Shown in pieces: positions 46,459 through 56,144 of a stretch of 64,000 nucleotides of DNA. Made by a program: the position numbers and the translations under genes. This DNA is from CAVZVZ01 sp963778895 (GTDB lineage Bacteria; Actinomycetota; Acidimicrobiia; Acidimicrobiales; Acidimicrobilacustridaceae). Each line of letters begins with the position of its first letter. The first letter of the stretch is position 1. The stretch lies in the NCBI GenBank assembly GCA_963778895.1, contig CAVZVZ010000007.1, positions 62,001-126,000 of the forward strand. The letters are read 5' to 3'. A model generated the notes under the pieces. It ran no database searches. It was given only the letters and a program-made list of their open reading frames with translations, and was not told the origin of the DNA.

Positions 46459-47520
46459 TCACTTGACCAAGTGCTTGCCCGCAACGACCGGCAGGTCGAG
46501 CATCGACAACATGCCTGCCGGCGCATCGCACACCGCGGGTATGGCGTTCAGCAACCGCATCGCGGTGGCGACGAGACCGCCCTCGTTGTGGTCGCCGTTC
46601 TCGCCCAGCAGTTCGAGGTTGCATCGCATGCGCGGCTGGCCCTCGATGAGCACGCGGTAGCAACCCTCGCCCGTGGGCTGGGGCCAGTCGGGTGCCACGC
46701 TGTCGTGCATGCGGGTGACGTGTTCGACGGCGATCACGGCGCGGCCGTCCTTCATGCCGTCGAGTTCGAAGCGCAGACCTGCTTGGGTGCCGGCGGCGAC
46801 CGTGCCCGCTGCCGTTTCGTAGTCCCGCTCGGCCGGCCACTTCTCGTAGTGCTCGGTGATCTCGTCGAGCTCGACACCGAGACCGGCGGCGATCATGGCG
46901 ACGACGGGGCCCCAGGCAAAGGTGAGCACGCCCGGCAACAACAGCATCGGTGTGTGATCGATCGGCTTGCCGAACCCCATGGTGTCGAACAACACCGTCG
47001 GTTGGTCGTAGGTGTCGTAGTTGAGCACCTCCATCACGCGGAGCGAGTCGACTCGTTCGCTGATGGCGGTGAGGGCCAGGGGGAAGAACTCGTTCCCGAA
47101 ACCGGGGTCGATGCCCGAGGTGAAGAAGGACGCGTTGCCGGCCTTGCACGCCGCGGCGAGCGGCTCGACCAGCCCGGGATCGGCGGCCGGCGGGTAGACG
47201 AGCGGCACGACCGAGCTCGACACGACGTTGAAGCCCGACTCCAGGAGCTTGACCATGTCGTCCACGGCTTCCTGGGGTCGAAGGTCGGCGGTGGCGGTGT
47301 AGCTCACGCAATCGGCGTCGGTCTGGAGGATCGCGTCCAGATCGGTCGTGGCCGTGATGCCGGTGGGCGGCATTCCGCACAGTTCGCCCGCGTCGAGCCC
47401 CGCCTTCGACTCGGAGTGCACGAGCAGTCCGACGAGCTCGAGATCAGGATGGTTGATGATGCCCCGCAGCGCGAGCTGCCCGACGTTCCCCGTACTCCAC
47501 TGGATCACCTTGTAGGTCAT
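46459..47520 (-). CDS. NAD(P)-binding dihydrodipicolinate-reductase-like dehydrogenase
   Basis: A 353-residue Rossmann oxidoreductase. The N-terminus MTYKVIQWSTGNVGQLALRG is the hallmark of the dihydrodipicolinate reductase/2,4-diaminopentanoate dehydrogenase-like family common in mycobacteria. SGFNVVSSSVVPLVYPPAAD and FFTSGIDPGFGNEFFPLALT follow. It is probably cytoplasmic and NAD(P)H-dependent. The substrate is unknown. It is divergent from the zinc-type dehydrogenase, starts 54 bases apart. Confidence 0.85.
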   Translation of the reverse strand: MTYKVIQWSTGNVGQLALRGIINHPDLELVGLLVHSESKAGLDAGELCGMPPTGITATTDLDAILQTDADCVSYTATADLRPQEAVDDMVKLLESGFNVVSSSVVPLVYPPAADPGLVEPLAAACKAGNASFFTSGIDPGFGNEFFPLALTAISERVDSLRVMEVLNYDTYDQPTVLFDTMGFGKPIDHTPMLLLPGVLTFAWGPVVAMIAAGLGVELDEITEHYEKWPAERDYETAAGTVAAGTQAGLRFELDGMKDGRAVIAVEHVTRMHDSVAPDWPQPTGEGCYRVLIEGQPRMRCNLELLGENGDHNEGGLVATAMRLLNAIPAVCDAPAGMLSMLDLPVVAGKHLVK

Positions 47521-47574
47521 GCGCCGATACTGCCGCATCGCTGCCCCCGCGGCGAGCTGGCAGGATGCCTTCCC

Positions 47575-48546
47575 ATGCGTGCCGTCGTGTGTCGTGAGCT
47601 CGGCCCACCCCAGATGTTGGCGATCGAGGAACAGGACCCACCCACACCGCGGGAGAACCAGATCCTGATCGACGTCCGGGCCGCCGGCGTCAACTTCGTC
47701 GACGGGCTGTTCGTGGCTGGTCAGTACCAGATCAAGCCGCCGGTGCCGTTCACGCCGGGCAGCGAGGTGGCCGGCGTCGTCGTCGACGTGGGCGCCGGCA
47801 CGGACCGTTTCGCCCGCGGCGACTCGGTGGTGGCCATGCCGGGGTTGGGTGGGTTCGCCGAGTCGGTGGCGGTAGGAGAGAACCAAGCGGCGAAGCTGCC
47901 GTCGGCGTTGTCGTTCGCGCAAGGCGCAACGTTCATGCAGAGCTACTGCACCGCCCTCTTCGCACTGCGCGAACGAGGCCGGGTTGCTGATGGCGAGACC
48001 GTGCTGGTGCTGGGCGCCGGTGGGGGTGTGGGACTGGCGGTCGTCGATGTGGCTCGCGCCCTGGGGGCGCGTGTGTTCGCCGTCGCGTCCACGCCCGAGA
48101 AGCGCGCCGCAGCCATCGCGCTCGGTGCCGAGGCGGCCATCGATCCCGGTAGCGAGGATGTGAAGCAGCGCGCCCGCGAGTTGGGCGACGGTGGTGTGGA
48201 CGTCGTCGTGGACCCGATCGGCGGGCCCTTGGCCGAGTCTTCGTTGCGCGCGTTGCGGTGGTTCGGCCGGTACCTCGTCGTCGGGTTCGCGTCCGGCGAC
48301 ATCCCGAAGCTGCCGGCGAACCAGATGCTGCTGAACAACCGGTCGGTGCTCGGGGTGGATTGGGGCGCGTGGACCATGCGCGACCCGGACGGTCATCGCC
48401 GGTTGCTCGACGACGCCTTGGGACTCGTCGCGGCCGGGCGTCTCCATCCGGTGGAACCGACGGAGTACTCCTTCGACCAAGTCGCCGAGGCGCTCGACGC
48501 CTTGCTCGGTCGCAAGGTGACCGGCAAAGTCGCCCTCGTCCGCTGA
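47575..48546 (+). CDS. Zinc-type alcohol dehydrogenase/quinone oxidoreductase (MDR)
   Basis: A 323-residue medium-chain dehydrogenase. N-terminal GroES-like part: ILIDVRAAGVNFVDGLFVAG and PPVPFTPGSEVAGVVVDVGA. Cofactor part: TVLVLGAGGGVGLAVVDVAR, then VDVVVDPIGGPLAESSLRAL. It lacks the structural-zinc cysteine cluster, matching the NADPH:quinone oxidoreductase branch. The substrate is unknown. Confidence 0.88.
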   Translation: MRAVVCRELGPPQMLAIEEQDPPTPRENQILIDVRAAGVNFVDGLFVAGQYQIKPPVPFTPGSEVAGVVVDVGAGTDRFARGDSVVAMPGLGGFAESVAVGENQAAKLPSALSFAQGATFMQSYCTALFALRERGRVADGETVLVLGAGGGVGLAVVDVARALGARVFAVASTPEKRAAAIALGAEAAIDPGSEDVKQRARELGDGGVDVVVDPIGGPLAESSLRALRWFGRYLVVGFASGDIPKLPANQMLLNNRSVLGVDWGAWTMRDPDGHRRLLDDALGLVAAGRLHPVEPTEYSFDQVAEALDALLGRKVTGKVALVR

Positions 48547-48566
48547 CGAGTCGGCGCCCTCGTCCT

Positions 48567-48616
48567 GTTCTGGCAGGTGAAACTCACGCTATAGCGCGGC
48601 TTTCACCAGCCAGAAC
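48567..48616. repeat. 50-bp imperfect palindrome
   Basis: Centred between 48591 and 48592, 21 of 25 positions pair. The outer arms are GTTCTGGCAGGTGAAA and TTTCACCAGCCAGAAC (one mismatch), with an inner perfect CGCTATAGCG. It lies between the quinone-oxidoreductase stop and the 2OG-oxygenase/Fae operon. It could be a large operator or a transcript-end hairpin. It is not followed by a T-run. Confidence 0.75.
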
Positions 48617-48635
48617 GGTGAGAGAGAATGCCGGC

Positions 48636-49446
48636 GTGCTGCCGACTGCCGCGGATCCGACCACGATCGTGGACCTCGATCGGTACCCGATCGACGATCT
48701 GGATCGCGCCGCGACCCTGATCACATCCGCGTCGGCCCGACTGGCGGACAAGGGAGTGGCGATCCTGCCGGGCTTCCTGCGCGACGCGGCTCTCAGCGAG
48801 ATCGTGGCCGAGGCCGATCGGTTGGCACCGAACGGTCATCATCGAGGACGTGCCCGGCACGCCGTACCTGGGACTGCCCGACGAGTCCTTCCCGACGGAT
48901 CATCCCCGACAGTACGTCTCGCGGTCGGCGTTGACGGCGGTGGCCTACGACCTGTTTCCCGCCGAATCCTTGCTGCGTGCCCTATACGAATGGGAACCCT
49001 TGATGGAGTTCGTCGCCGCGGTGCTCGGCCGGCGCCCGCTTTATCGCTACGCCGATCCGTTTGGCGCGCTGAACGTGGCGGCGATGTACGACACCGACGA
49101 GCTCGGTTGGCATTTCGATCAGACCGACTTCGTGGTGTCGATCGCTCTGCAGTCGAGTGATGGAGGTGGGGACTTCGAAGCCGCCGCACGCGTCCGCGGT
49201 CCGGACGACGAACGGTACGACGACGTGGCTCGGGTGCTCGCCGGTGATGCGACGGAGTTGATCGAAACCATCCCCATGACGCCGGGAACACTCATGTTGT
49301 TCGAAGGCCGCCACTCGTTGCACCGGGTGACACCGATCCAGGGGTCGACACCCCGCCATGTCGCGTTGCTCGCCTACGACACGAGGCCCGGCACCGACAG
49401 CACCGAGTTGCTGAAGCTGGTTCGGTACGGGCGGTTGCCCGAGTGA
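48636..49446 (+). CDS. 2OG-Fe(II) oxygenase-like protein (one frameshift)
   Basis: An approximately 270-residue protein of the HalD/ArpA-like non-heme iron oxygenase type. The iron-binding His/Asp pair is plausibly in DELGWHFDQTDFVVSIALQS and the distal His in MLFEGRHSLHRVTPIQGSTP, where the Arg could bind 2-oxoglutarate. The frame changes near 48832, after LSEIVAEADRLAPN, resuming with VIIEDVPGTPYLGLPDESFP. The start is GTG at 48636 (or 48618). The stop overlaps the Fae gene start. The substrate is unknown. Confidence 0.7.
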
Positions 49447-49955
49447 CGGACATGGATCTGGCCCCGCAATACGGCGAGAGCTTCGTGGGTGACGGTGCCG
49501 ACGCCGCCCACATCAACACGGTGCTGGGTCTCCGCGACGGGCCGGTCGGCACGGCGTGGGCCACCGCCCTCGCGACCCCGAGCGCGGGACACACGCCGTT
49601 CGTGGTCGTGCTGCGCCCCGGTCTGCCGGTGCAGCCCTACACATTGTTCGTGAACAAGTCGGCGATCGCGGGCGATGAGCACGGGCGGCTGACTTGGGGT
49701 GCGGCGCAGGCCGGTGTCGCCAAGGGTGTCGCCTACGCGGTGCGTGACGGCGTCGTGCCGCAGGACGGCATCGATCGATTGGCGTTGATCGTGGCCGTGT
49801 GGGTCAATCCCGACGCGTCCGACGAAGCAAAGGTGTTCGCCAACAACGCGGCCGCGACGTTGGGAGCGCTGCGCGCCGGTCGCGACGGCTCACCGACCGT
49901 GGCCGAGGTCTTGGCTGCCGCCAACGAGCCGACGAACCCTTACTTCTCCGGCTGA
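49443..49955 (+). CDS. Formaldehyde-activating enzyme (Fae) family protein
   Basis: A 170-residue Fae homologue. The N-terminal block GESFVGDGADAAHINTVLGL contains the conserved catalytic-type His (AHI), followed by GPVGTAWATALATPSAGHTP, FVVVLRPGLPVQPYTLFVNK and WGAAQAGVAKGVAYAVRDGV, all typical of Fae. Classical Fae condenses formaldehyde with tetrahydromethanopterin. No other methanopterin gene is visible, so a Fae-like role in formaldehyde binding is equally possible. The start GTGA overlaps the oxygenase stop. Confidence 0.85.
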   Translation: MTDMDLAPQYGESFVGDGADAAHINTVLGLRDGPVGTAWATALATPSAGHTPFVVVLRPGLPVQPYTLFVNKSAIAGDEHGRLTWGAAQAGVAKGVAYAVRDGVVPQDGIDRLALIVAVWVNPDASDEAKVFANNAAATLGALRAGRDGSPTVAEVLAAANEPTNPYFSG

Positions 49956-49958
49956 CGT

Positions 49959-50994
49959 CTAAACCTGCCGTCGACCCGGGTCGGGTCCGACCTGCACCAC
50001 GACCTTCCCCGTGTTCTCGCCGGTGAACAACATGTTCAGCGCGCGGGCGCATTGCTCGAGTCCCGGCACCACCTCTTCGCGCCACTGCAGACGACCCTCG
50101 TCGGCCCACTCGTGGAGTTGGGCCATGCATTCGGGGAACCGATCCCAGTGGTCGAGGGTGATGAAACCCTCCATGCGGCCGCGTCGGCCGATGAGGTTCA
50201 GGTAGTTGGACGGACCAGGTGGGCGGCCCTGGTCGTTGTACACCGAGATCGCGCCGCACAGCACCACCCGGCCGTGCATGTTCAGCCCACCGAGCACCGC
50301 GTCGAGGATCTTGCCGCCGACGTTGTCGAAGTACACGTCGACGCGATCGGGGCAGAGCTCGCGCAGGCGCGCCGCGAGATCGTCGGTGCGATGGTTGATG
50401 CAGCCGTCGAACCCGAGCTCGTCGACCACCCACGCACACTTCTCGTCGGTGCCGGCGATACCGACGACCCGGCATCCCTTGATCTTCGCGATCTGACCCA
50501 CGATCGAACCGGTGGCGCCGGCGGCGGCTGACACGACGACGGTCTCACCTGGTTTCGGCTGACCGATGTCGAGCAGGCCGAAGTACGCCGCGGCACCGGT
50601 CGAGCCGAACACGCTCAACATCGGCAGCATGTCGGTGTCGCGGTCGAGGAGCGTGGTGTACAAGTCGTCGCGTACGACGGCGTACTCCTGCCAGCTGCCC
50701 GAGCGAGATGACGACGTCGCCGACTTCGTACGCGTCGCACTTCGACGCCACGATCTCGCCGACCGAGCTGGATCGGACGACCTCGTCGATCTCGACGGCG
50801 GGCAAGTAGCCCTCGCCCTTGTTGAGCCAGGTGCGGACCGTGGCGTCCATGCCCAGGTAGACGTTGCGCATCAACGCGTCACCGTCGGCCAAGTCGGGGA
50901 CCGGCCGTTCGACCAGCTCGACGTCGTCGTCGCGGACCAATCCTTCGGGTCGTTGCTTGAGCACGACCTGGCGGTTGAGGGATGGGATCTCCAT
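49959..50994 (-). CDS. NADP-dependent MDR oxidoreductase, leukotriene B4 dehydrogenase/CurA-like (one frameshift)
   Basis: An approximately 344-residue zinc-independent MDR enzyme. It begins MEIPSLNRQVVLKQRPEGLV and has NVYLGMDATVRTWLNKGEGY, ETVVVSAAAGATGSIVGQIA (cofactor loop), FDGCINHRTDDLAARLRELC and DVYFDNVGGKILDAVLGGLN, the block typical of the prostaglandin/alkenal reductase group. The frame changes near 50700 (DVVIS, then GSWQEYAVVRDD). It probably reduces alkenals or enones with NADPH. Confidence 0.85.
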
Positions 50995-51077
50995 GGCAAA
51001 GGCTTAGCCGGAAATCACCGATCGGGGCGACGCCGCGACGGGCGGCGTGCGGCGGCGCGCCGTACCCTCGCGAGTCC

Positions 51078-51902
51078 ATGGTCGCAGTGCGCCGTTCGGT
51101 GAGCATCGTCGTCGGCCTCTTGACGTTGACGATCGTGGCCAGCTGCTCGACGTCGACCGGGCGCGACGTGGTCGAAGCACCCGTCACGACCGCGACGCCC
51201 TTGCCGTCGACGACCCAGCCGCCCACCACCGTGCCCCCGACTACCGCGACGACCGAACCGCCGCCCCCGCCGACCTGGGGCGAGGGCTCGGAGGGCGATG
51301 TCGTGTTGCACGTGCAGCAGCGATTGACCGCACTCGGATACCGGCCGGGCGACGTCGACGGCCACTACGGGTCGGCGACGGCCTCCGCGGTGATGGCGTA
51401 CCAGAAGCACGAAGGGCTGCAACGCGACGGCGTGACCGGGCCGGAGGTCTTGGCTGCCATCGACGGCCCCCAGACGGGCGCGGGCCCGCGGGGTGGAGCC
51501 GGGCTCGAGATCGACCTCGACCGCCAGATCATGTTCGTCGTCTCGCTCGACGGGACGTACCAGATCCTGAATGTGTCGACGGGGAACAACCAGACCTATC
51601 GCCATCCGGCGGGATACACCGCGGTGGCGGTGACACCGACGGGGACCTACGCCGTCGGGCGCAAGATCGATGCCGAGGAGCACGCCCCCCTGGGCACGCT
51701 GTACCGGCCCATGTACTTCCACGGCGGTTACGCAGTGCATGGTTCGCGCAGCGTTCCGGGATATCCCGCGAGCCACGGTTGCGTGCGCGTGAGCTACGAG
51801 GACGAGGACTGGTTGTTCCCGATCATCCGACCGGGGACGCCGGTGACGCTGTACGGCGGTGGCGACCAGCCCGCTCCCGTGGGCACCGACGCCGGCGCCT
51901 GA
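51078..51902 (+). CDS. L,D-transpeptidase with peptidoglycan-binding domain
   Basis: A 274-residue envelope enzyme. The signal ends in a lipobox-like VASC, then a Thr/Pro-rich linker. A PG_binding_1 domain (VVLHVQQRLTALGYRPGDVD and GVTGPEVL) precedes the YkuD catalytic domain with AVHGSRSVPGYPASHGCVRV, where the Cys and His of SHGCVR are the catalytic residues. It forms 3-3 crosslinks in the cell wall. The neighbouring murT/gatD pair fits a cell-wall theme. The ATG is at 51078. Confidence 0.92.
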   Translation: MVAVRRSVSIVVGLLTLTIVASCSTSTGRDVVEAPVTTATPLPSTTQPPTTVPPTTATTEPPPPPTWGEGSEGDVVLHVQQRLTALGYRPGDVDGHYGSATASAVMAYQKHEGLQRDGVTGPEVLAAIDGPQTGAGPRGGAGLEIDLDRQIMFVVSLDGTYQILNVSTGNNQTYRHPAGYTAVAVTPTGTYAVGRKIDAEEHAPLGTLYRPMYFHGGYAVHGSRSVPGYPASHGCVRVSYEDEDWLFPIIRPGTPVTLYGGGDQPAPVGTDAGA

Positions 51903-51905
51903 CCG

Positions 51906-52671
51906 TCAGCCGCGCCGGATCACGTCTTTCCACGACCGACGCGGCTGGAGCTCGCGTTCGCGGGCGGCGCGGACGCGTTCTCGATGCAATGCGGTCTCCT
52001 CGGCGTCGTCGAGCGGCTCCAACGTGTCACCCGTGGCCCAGTGCAGCAGCAGGTCGGCCAACGCCGCGTTCCGGGCCAGCACGGGGCCGTGCAGATAGGT
52101 GCCGATGACACGGCCGTTCAGGGCTCCTTCGGTACCCCAGCCGTTGCCTTCGCCGATCTCGACCGTGCCGAGCGGGTCGTGCGTCGGCGCCGAGCCGGGT
52201 GCGTCCGCCGTGGTTCTCGAAACCGGTGAGCTCGGGCAGACCGAGTTGCGCGTCTGGTTGCACGAGGAGCTCGCCGACGGCGCGCGGGCGATCGACTCGG
52301 ACGGTCTCGATGTCGAGCAGCCCCGCGCCCGAAGAAGTGCCGCCGGTCGGATCGGGGAACGCGTTGCCCACGATCTGCATCCCGCGCACACCGCGAGCAG
52401 CGGTGCGCCCCGTTCGACCGCCCGATGCAACGGACCACTTGTTCCGATCTCGCGAGCGGCTTGCGCCTGGGGTGCATCCTCACCACCGCCGAGCACGTAG
52501 ACGTCGCCCGAGTCGGGCAGTGCGTCGCCGCCCAGGACCTCGGTCACCTCGGTCTCGGTACCCGCGCCAGGCGAGCCGTTGCGCGAGCACCGTGGCGTTA
52601 CCACCATCGCCGTAGGTGCCGAGCAGGTCTGGGAAGAGCAACACGATGTGCACCGATTGCGAGCGGCTCAC
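51906..52671 (-). CDS. gatD: GatD, lipid II isoglutaminyl synthase glutamine amidotransferase subunit (three frameshifts)
   Basis: A class-I glutamine amidotransferase of the CobB/CobQ type, about 250 residues. HIVLLFPDLLGTYGDGGNAT starts the protein, SGDVYVLGGGEDAPQAQAAR follows, and the nucleophile is in LLAVCAG. After this, MQIVGNAFPDPTGGTSSGAG, ELTGFENHGGRTRLG and GRVIGTYLHGPVLARNAALA (catalytic His) complete it. Three frame changes (near 52560, 52400 and 52190) separate these blocks. The GTG at 52671 overlaps the murT stop. With MurT it amidates D-Glu of lipid II. Confidence 0.85.
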
Positions 52672-53937
52672 GACAGTGCCTCGAGGTATTCCTGGAAGGC
52701 GGTGTAGTTGGCGGCGACGTCGATATGCGGCGCGGCGCACGCCGCCACCGCCGTGGCCAACGATTCGGCCACGGTGTGGTCGACGCCGGCGTAGCGCAGG
52801 CGTACGGCGAGATCGAGACGGCGTTCGCCGGTCGCGACGACGTGGCGACCTTGTAGCCGTTCGAACGGCACGTCCCAGAGCCAGGACGGATCGTGACCGT
52901 CGGCAATGCGTGCATTGATCGCCACGATCACCGGTTGGGGCTGCGGCGCGAGCATGTCGAGCGCCTCGTGCCAGCCGGCGGGGTTCTTCGCGAGTAGCAG
53001 GCGAACCTCGGATCCGTTGACGGTCGCGGTCCGGTAGCGACCGGCGACGTCTCGCACGCGGGCGAGCTCGGCTCGCGGCGCGAACGGGTTCGGCTCCCAT
53101 CGCCTGCGCGGCCGCGAGTGCGATGGCGGCGTTGGTGCGGTTGACGCGACCGGGCAGCGCCAACTCCAGACGCACGCGGACACCGTCACGCAACACGACC
53201 TCGTCGCCGTCGAGGTACACGTCCGGGTCGGGCCGGGTGAGCTCGCACGACAAGCAGTTCCACTGCTCGCCGGCAAAGGTCAACCGCCCACCGCACGCCG
53301 GGCAGCCGACCGCGTCGCCTCGCCACGACGATCCCGCGGCCACCCACACCGTTTTCGGCGCGGGCAGGGCGGCCCACGCCACCAAGGGGTCGTCGGCGTT
53401 GGCGACAACCAGAGGTGGAGGGGTCGCGACGATCGCGTCGCGCCACCGCGAAGCCAGGTCGCGGACCTCGTGGCTGCGATCGAGCTGATCGCGACTCAGG
53501 TTCAACAACACGACCGCTGCCGGCGCGGCGTCGGCCATGACACGGCCGAGCCAGCGCTCGTCGACCTCCAGCACAGCGGTGGCGTCGGCCGCCGCGCCTC
53601 CCAGCGCGGCCACGTGGCCCGGCGGCATGTTGGCGCCGAGATCGTTCGAGACCACGGATCGATCGGAGGCCAGAGCCGCGACGAGCAATCGAGTGGTGGT
53701 GGTCTTGCCGTTGGTCGCGCTCACGAGTGCGACCTGCCGGCCTGCACTGAGCTCGCGCAACAGGTCCGGGTCGAGCAGGAGCGACACTCGACCGCCGATG
53801 ACGCTGCCCGAGCCGAGCCGGGTCGCCCTCGACGCGGCGGCAACCGCTCGGCCGCTCAGCACGGCGACCCTGGCCCGCATCCCCGGCGCACTCGGCCCGC
53901 GCCGCGGCGGGGAGGAATCGGTAGCTCGGGGGTCCAC
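52668..53937 (-). CDS. murT: MurT, lipid II isoglutaminyl synthase Mur-ligase subunit (one frameshift)
   Basis: An approximately 420-residue Mur ligase-like subunit. VALVSATNGKTTTTRLLVAA is the ATP-binding loop. AVLEVDERWLGRVMADAAPA and VVLLNLSRDQLDRSHEV follow. The zinc ribbon CPACGGRLTFAGEQWNCLSC is typical of MurT. After a frame change near 53090, VIVAINARIADGHDPSWLWD and HIDVAANYTAFQEYLE finish the DUF1727 C-terminal domain. The GTG at 53937 is the longest start; an ATG at 53880 fits the family length as well. Confidence 0.88.
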
Positions 53938-54044
53938 GACGGAGCGAGCCTACCGGCCGCTCTGGGGAGGTTCGACGTCCCGGGTGCCACCGATCGGCGG
54001 GGACCCACCGTTATGGTCGGCCCGGCCCCGCGACCGCGGCCCCA

Positions 54045-54071
54045 CGCCGTGAGCCGAAGGGCTCATCGGCG
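54045..54071 (+). promoter_or_regulatory. Strong hairpin in the SGNH hydrolase leader
   Basis: An 11-bp stem with a GAAG loop and one bulged T (CGCCGTGAGCC paired with GGCTCA-CGGCG) lies 80 bases before the hydrolase start. A purine-rich stretch and a perfect GAGGAGC site follow. It may be part of a structured 5' leader. I could not assign a known riboswitch class. Confidence 0.35.
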
Positions 54072-54150
54072 TCATGAGGCTCAAGCGGCTCTCCCAAAGG
54101 CCGACAAACCCCATGTAAGCCAGCAATTCCCACGAGGAGCGAAGGACGAC

Positions 54151-54876
54151 ATGTCACCGACACTGCGAGCGGCCTCGAGGCCTGAACCCGCAGTGGACCC
54201 CGGCGAGACGCGTCGTTGCCGGGGCGATCGCGGCTACGTGACCGACGTTCGCCTGCCCGTGGTGCTGGCCGTGGGTGTCCTGATCGTGGTGGTGACGATC
54301 TTCGCCATCCGCCTGGCCTACGGCTCGGCCGACGACGGATCGAAGCCCCGTGCGCTGATCCTCGGTGACTCGATCACCGACCACGGCCAACGTGACCTCA
54401 ACGACACGATCGGCCCGTTGTACGCGCTCTCGATCGACGGCCAGGACAACTTCAGGATCGATGACCAGCTCCCGGTCGCCGAACGGTGGGCCACCCGACC
54501 GTTCCAGCAGGTCGTGATCAACCTCGGCACCAACGATGCGGTGCAGGGCTGGCCCCAAGACCAGAGCTCGGCGAACCTCACCAAACTGGTCGCCATGTTC
54601 CCCAACGCCGAGTGCGTCCACCTCACGACCATCAACGAACACCTGAGGGGCCGGTCGGCCGAAGCGGGACCGTCCGCCGCAGCGCTCAACGACCAGATCC
54701 GCGCCATGGCGGCGGCCGACCATCGGATCCGAGTGGTTGATTGGAACGCGTTGGTCGAGGCCAATCTGGCGCAAGGGGTCGACCTGACATCGGACGGAGT
54801 CCACCCGACGCGCGACGGTGGGCAGCAGCTGATCAACGCCTACGAGCAGTCGATGGACTCCTGCCATCGGTCATAG
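54151..54876 (+). CDS. Membrane-anchored SGNH/GDSL-type hydrolase
   Basis: A 241-residue protein. One helix (LPVVLAVGVLIVVVTIFAIR) is followed by an SGNH hydrolase domain: block I LILGDSITDHGQRD (nucleophile Ser), block III-like VVINLGTNDAVQGWP (Asn), and block V SDGVHPTRDGGQQL (Asp/His). The domain should face outside and hydrolyse ester or acyl groups, perhaps on cell-wall polymers. The ATG at 54151 has a GAGGAGCGAAGG region upstream. Confidence 0.85.
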   Translation: MSPTLRAASRPEPAVDPGETRRCRGDRGYVTDVRLPVVLAVGVLIVVVTIFAIRLAYGSADDGSKPRALILGDSITDHGQRDLNDTIGPLYALSIDGQDNFRIDDQLPVAERWATRPFQQVVINLGTNDAVQGWPQDQSSANLTKLVAMFPNAECVHLTTINEHLRGRSAEAGPSAAALNDQIRAMAAADHRIRVVDWNALVEANLAQGVDLTSDGVHPTRDGGQQLINAYEQSMDSCHRS

Positions 54877-54888
54877 CCGCTCGTGCGG

Positions 54889-56107
54889 TCAGCCGGCGGC
54901 GGCACCCACGGGGTTCGTCGGCGAGAAGGTCACGGGCATCGCCTCGTAGCCGCTGATGAAGTTGGCGGGACGCAATGGCGTGTCGCCGTCCAGTTCGAGG
55001 TCGGGTAGCCGGCTCAGCAGACGATCGATCATCACCTTCACCTCGAGCCGGGCCAGGCTGGCCCCGAGGCAGAAGTGGGTCCCGAAGCCGAACGCGACGT
55101 GGTCGTTCGGCGTGCGCTCGATGTCGAACGACTGCGGGTCGGTGAAGACGTCCTCGTCGCGGTTGGCGGAGTGATAGAGCAGCAGCAGCTTCTCGCCGGC
55201 GTGCATCTGTTGGCCTCGGAACTCGATGTCCTCGGTGACCGTGCGGGCCATGTTCTTGATGGGGGTGACCCATCGCAGCATCTCTTCCACGGCCGAGTCG
55301 AGCAGGTCACGGTTGGCCCGCAGCTTGTCGCGCTGATCGGGATGGGCCAGTAGTTGCGCCATACCGCCGCTGATGACGTGGCGTGTCGTCTCGTCGCCGC
55401 CCACGAGGATCAGCAGTGATTCCTGGACGAGCTCGTCGTCGTCCAAGGTGTCGCCGTCGACCTCGGCGTGGACCATCACGCTCATCAGGTCGTCTTGTGG
55501 ATCGCTCGCTCGTCGGTCGGCGATGACGTTCGACGCGTAGGCGGTGTAGTTGGCGAAGGCGTTGCCGGCTCGTGTCATCGACTCTTCGGTGGCCGAGTTG
55601 CTCAGCGCCGACACCATGTCGTCGGACCATTGCAGGAGGTCGGATCGATCCTTCGGGTGCGACACCGAGCGCGTCGCCGATCATGACCATCGGCAGTGGC
55701 GCGGCGATGTCACGCACGAGATCGCACTCGCCCCGCTCGCACACCGAGTCGATGATCTCGTCGCAGACGTCGTTGATCTTGGTCTCGAGGTCGCGCACGC
55801 GCCGAGGCGTGAAACCCTTGTTCACCAGCTTGCGCCGGCGGAAGTGCTCGGGATCGTCCATGTCGATCATCATCGGCAGGGGACCGTTGTCGGGCCGGAT
55901 GCCGCCGGCGTTCGAGAAGGCCGCGGGGTCCTTGGCGATCGCTCTCAGGTCGGCGTACTTGGCGATGCCCCACACACCGTTGGCGGCGTCGAAGTAGACG
56001 GGGGCGTTGGCCCGCATCCACGTGTACTGGTCCTGCGGATCGGAGCCGTAGAAGTCTCCGCTGACGAGGTCGATGTCGTCCCGGGTGGGGTGCGTCGGGC
56101 TGGCCAT
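54889..56107 (-). CDS. Cytochrome P450 (one frameshift)
   Basis: An approximately 405-residue P450. It starts MASPTHPTRDDIDLVSGDFY, with MIDMDDPEHFRRRKLVNKGF (C-helix region), LLILVGGDETTRHVISGGMA (I-helix GGDETT), VEEMLRWVTPIKNMARTVTE and the heme loop FGFGTHFCLGASLARLEVKV. The frame changes near 55660 just after GDALGVAPE. An operator-like inverted repeat precedes it at 56130-56144. Resemblance to actinobacterial steroid or fatty-acid P450s is general only. Confidence 0.87.
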
Positions 56108-56129
56108 GCGCGACACCCTGCCACACGAC

Positions 56130-56144
56130 CTGACGAGCCGTCAG
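56130..56144. promoter_or_regulatory. TetR-type inverted repeat (copy 1)
   Basis: CTGACG-AGC-CGTCAG lies between the divergent P450 and lipoprotein genes, 22 bases from the P450 start. A second copy (GTGACG-CGT-CGTCAG) is at 57645-57659. A perfect 16-bp palindrome of Cs and Gs also occurs at 56156-56171. Confidence 0.55.

Noticed and set aside
46459..48480. A 673-residue reverse frame extending beyond the dehydrogenase
   Set aside because: Homology begins at the ATG at 47520; the upstream part is the shadow of the quinone oxidoreductase gene.
53938..54150. c-di-AMP (ydaO) or cobalamin riboswitch before the SGNH gene
   Set aside because: Some fragments look similar, but the conserved cores of either class could not be placed in order.
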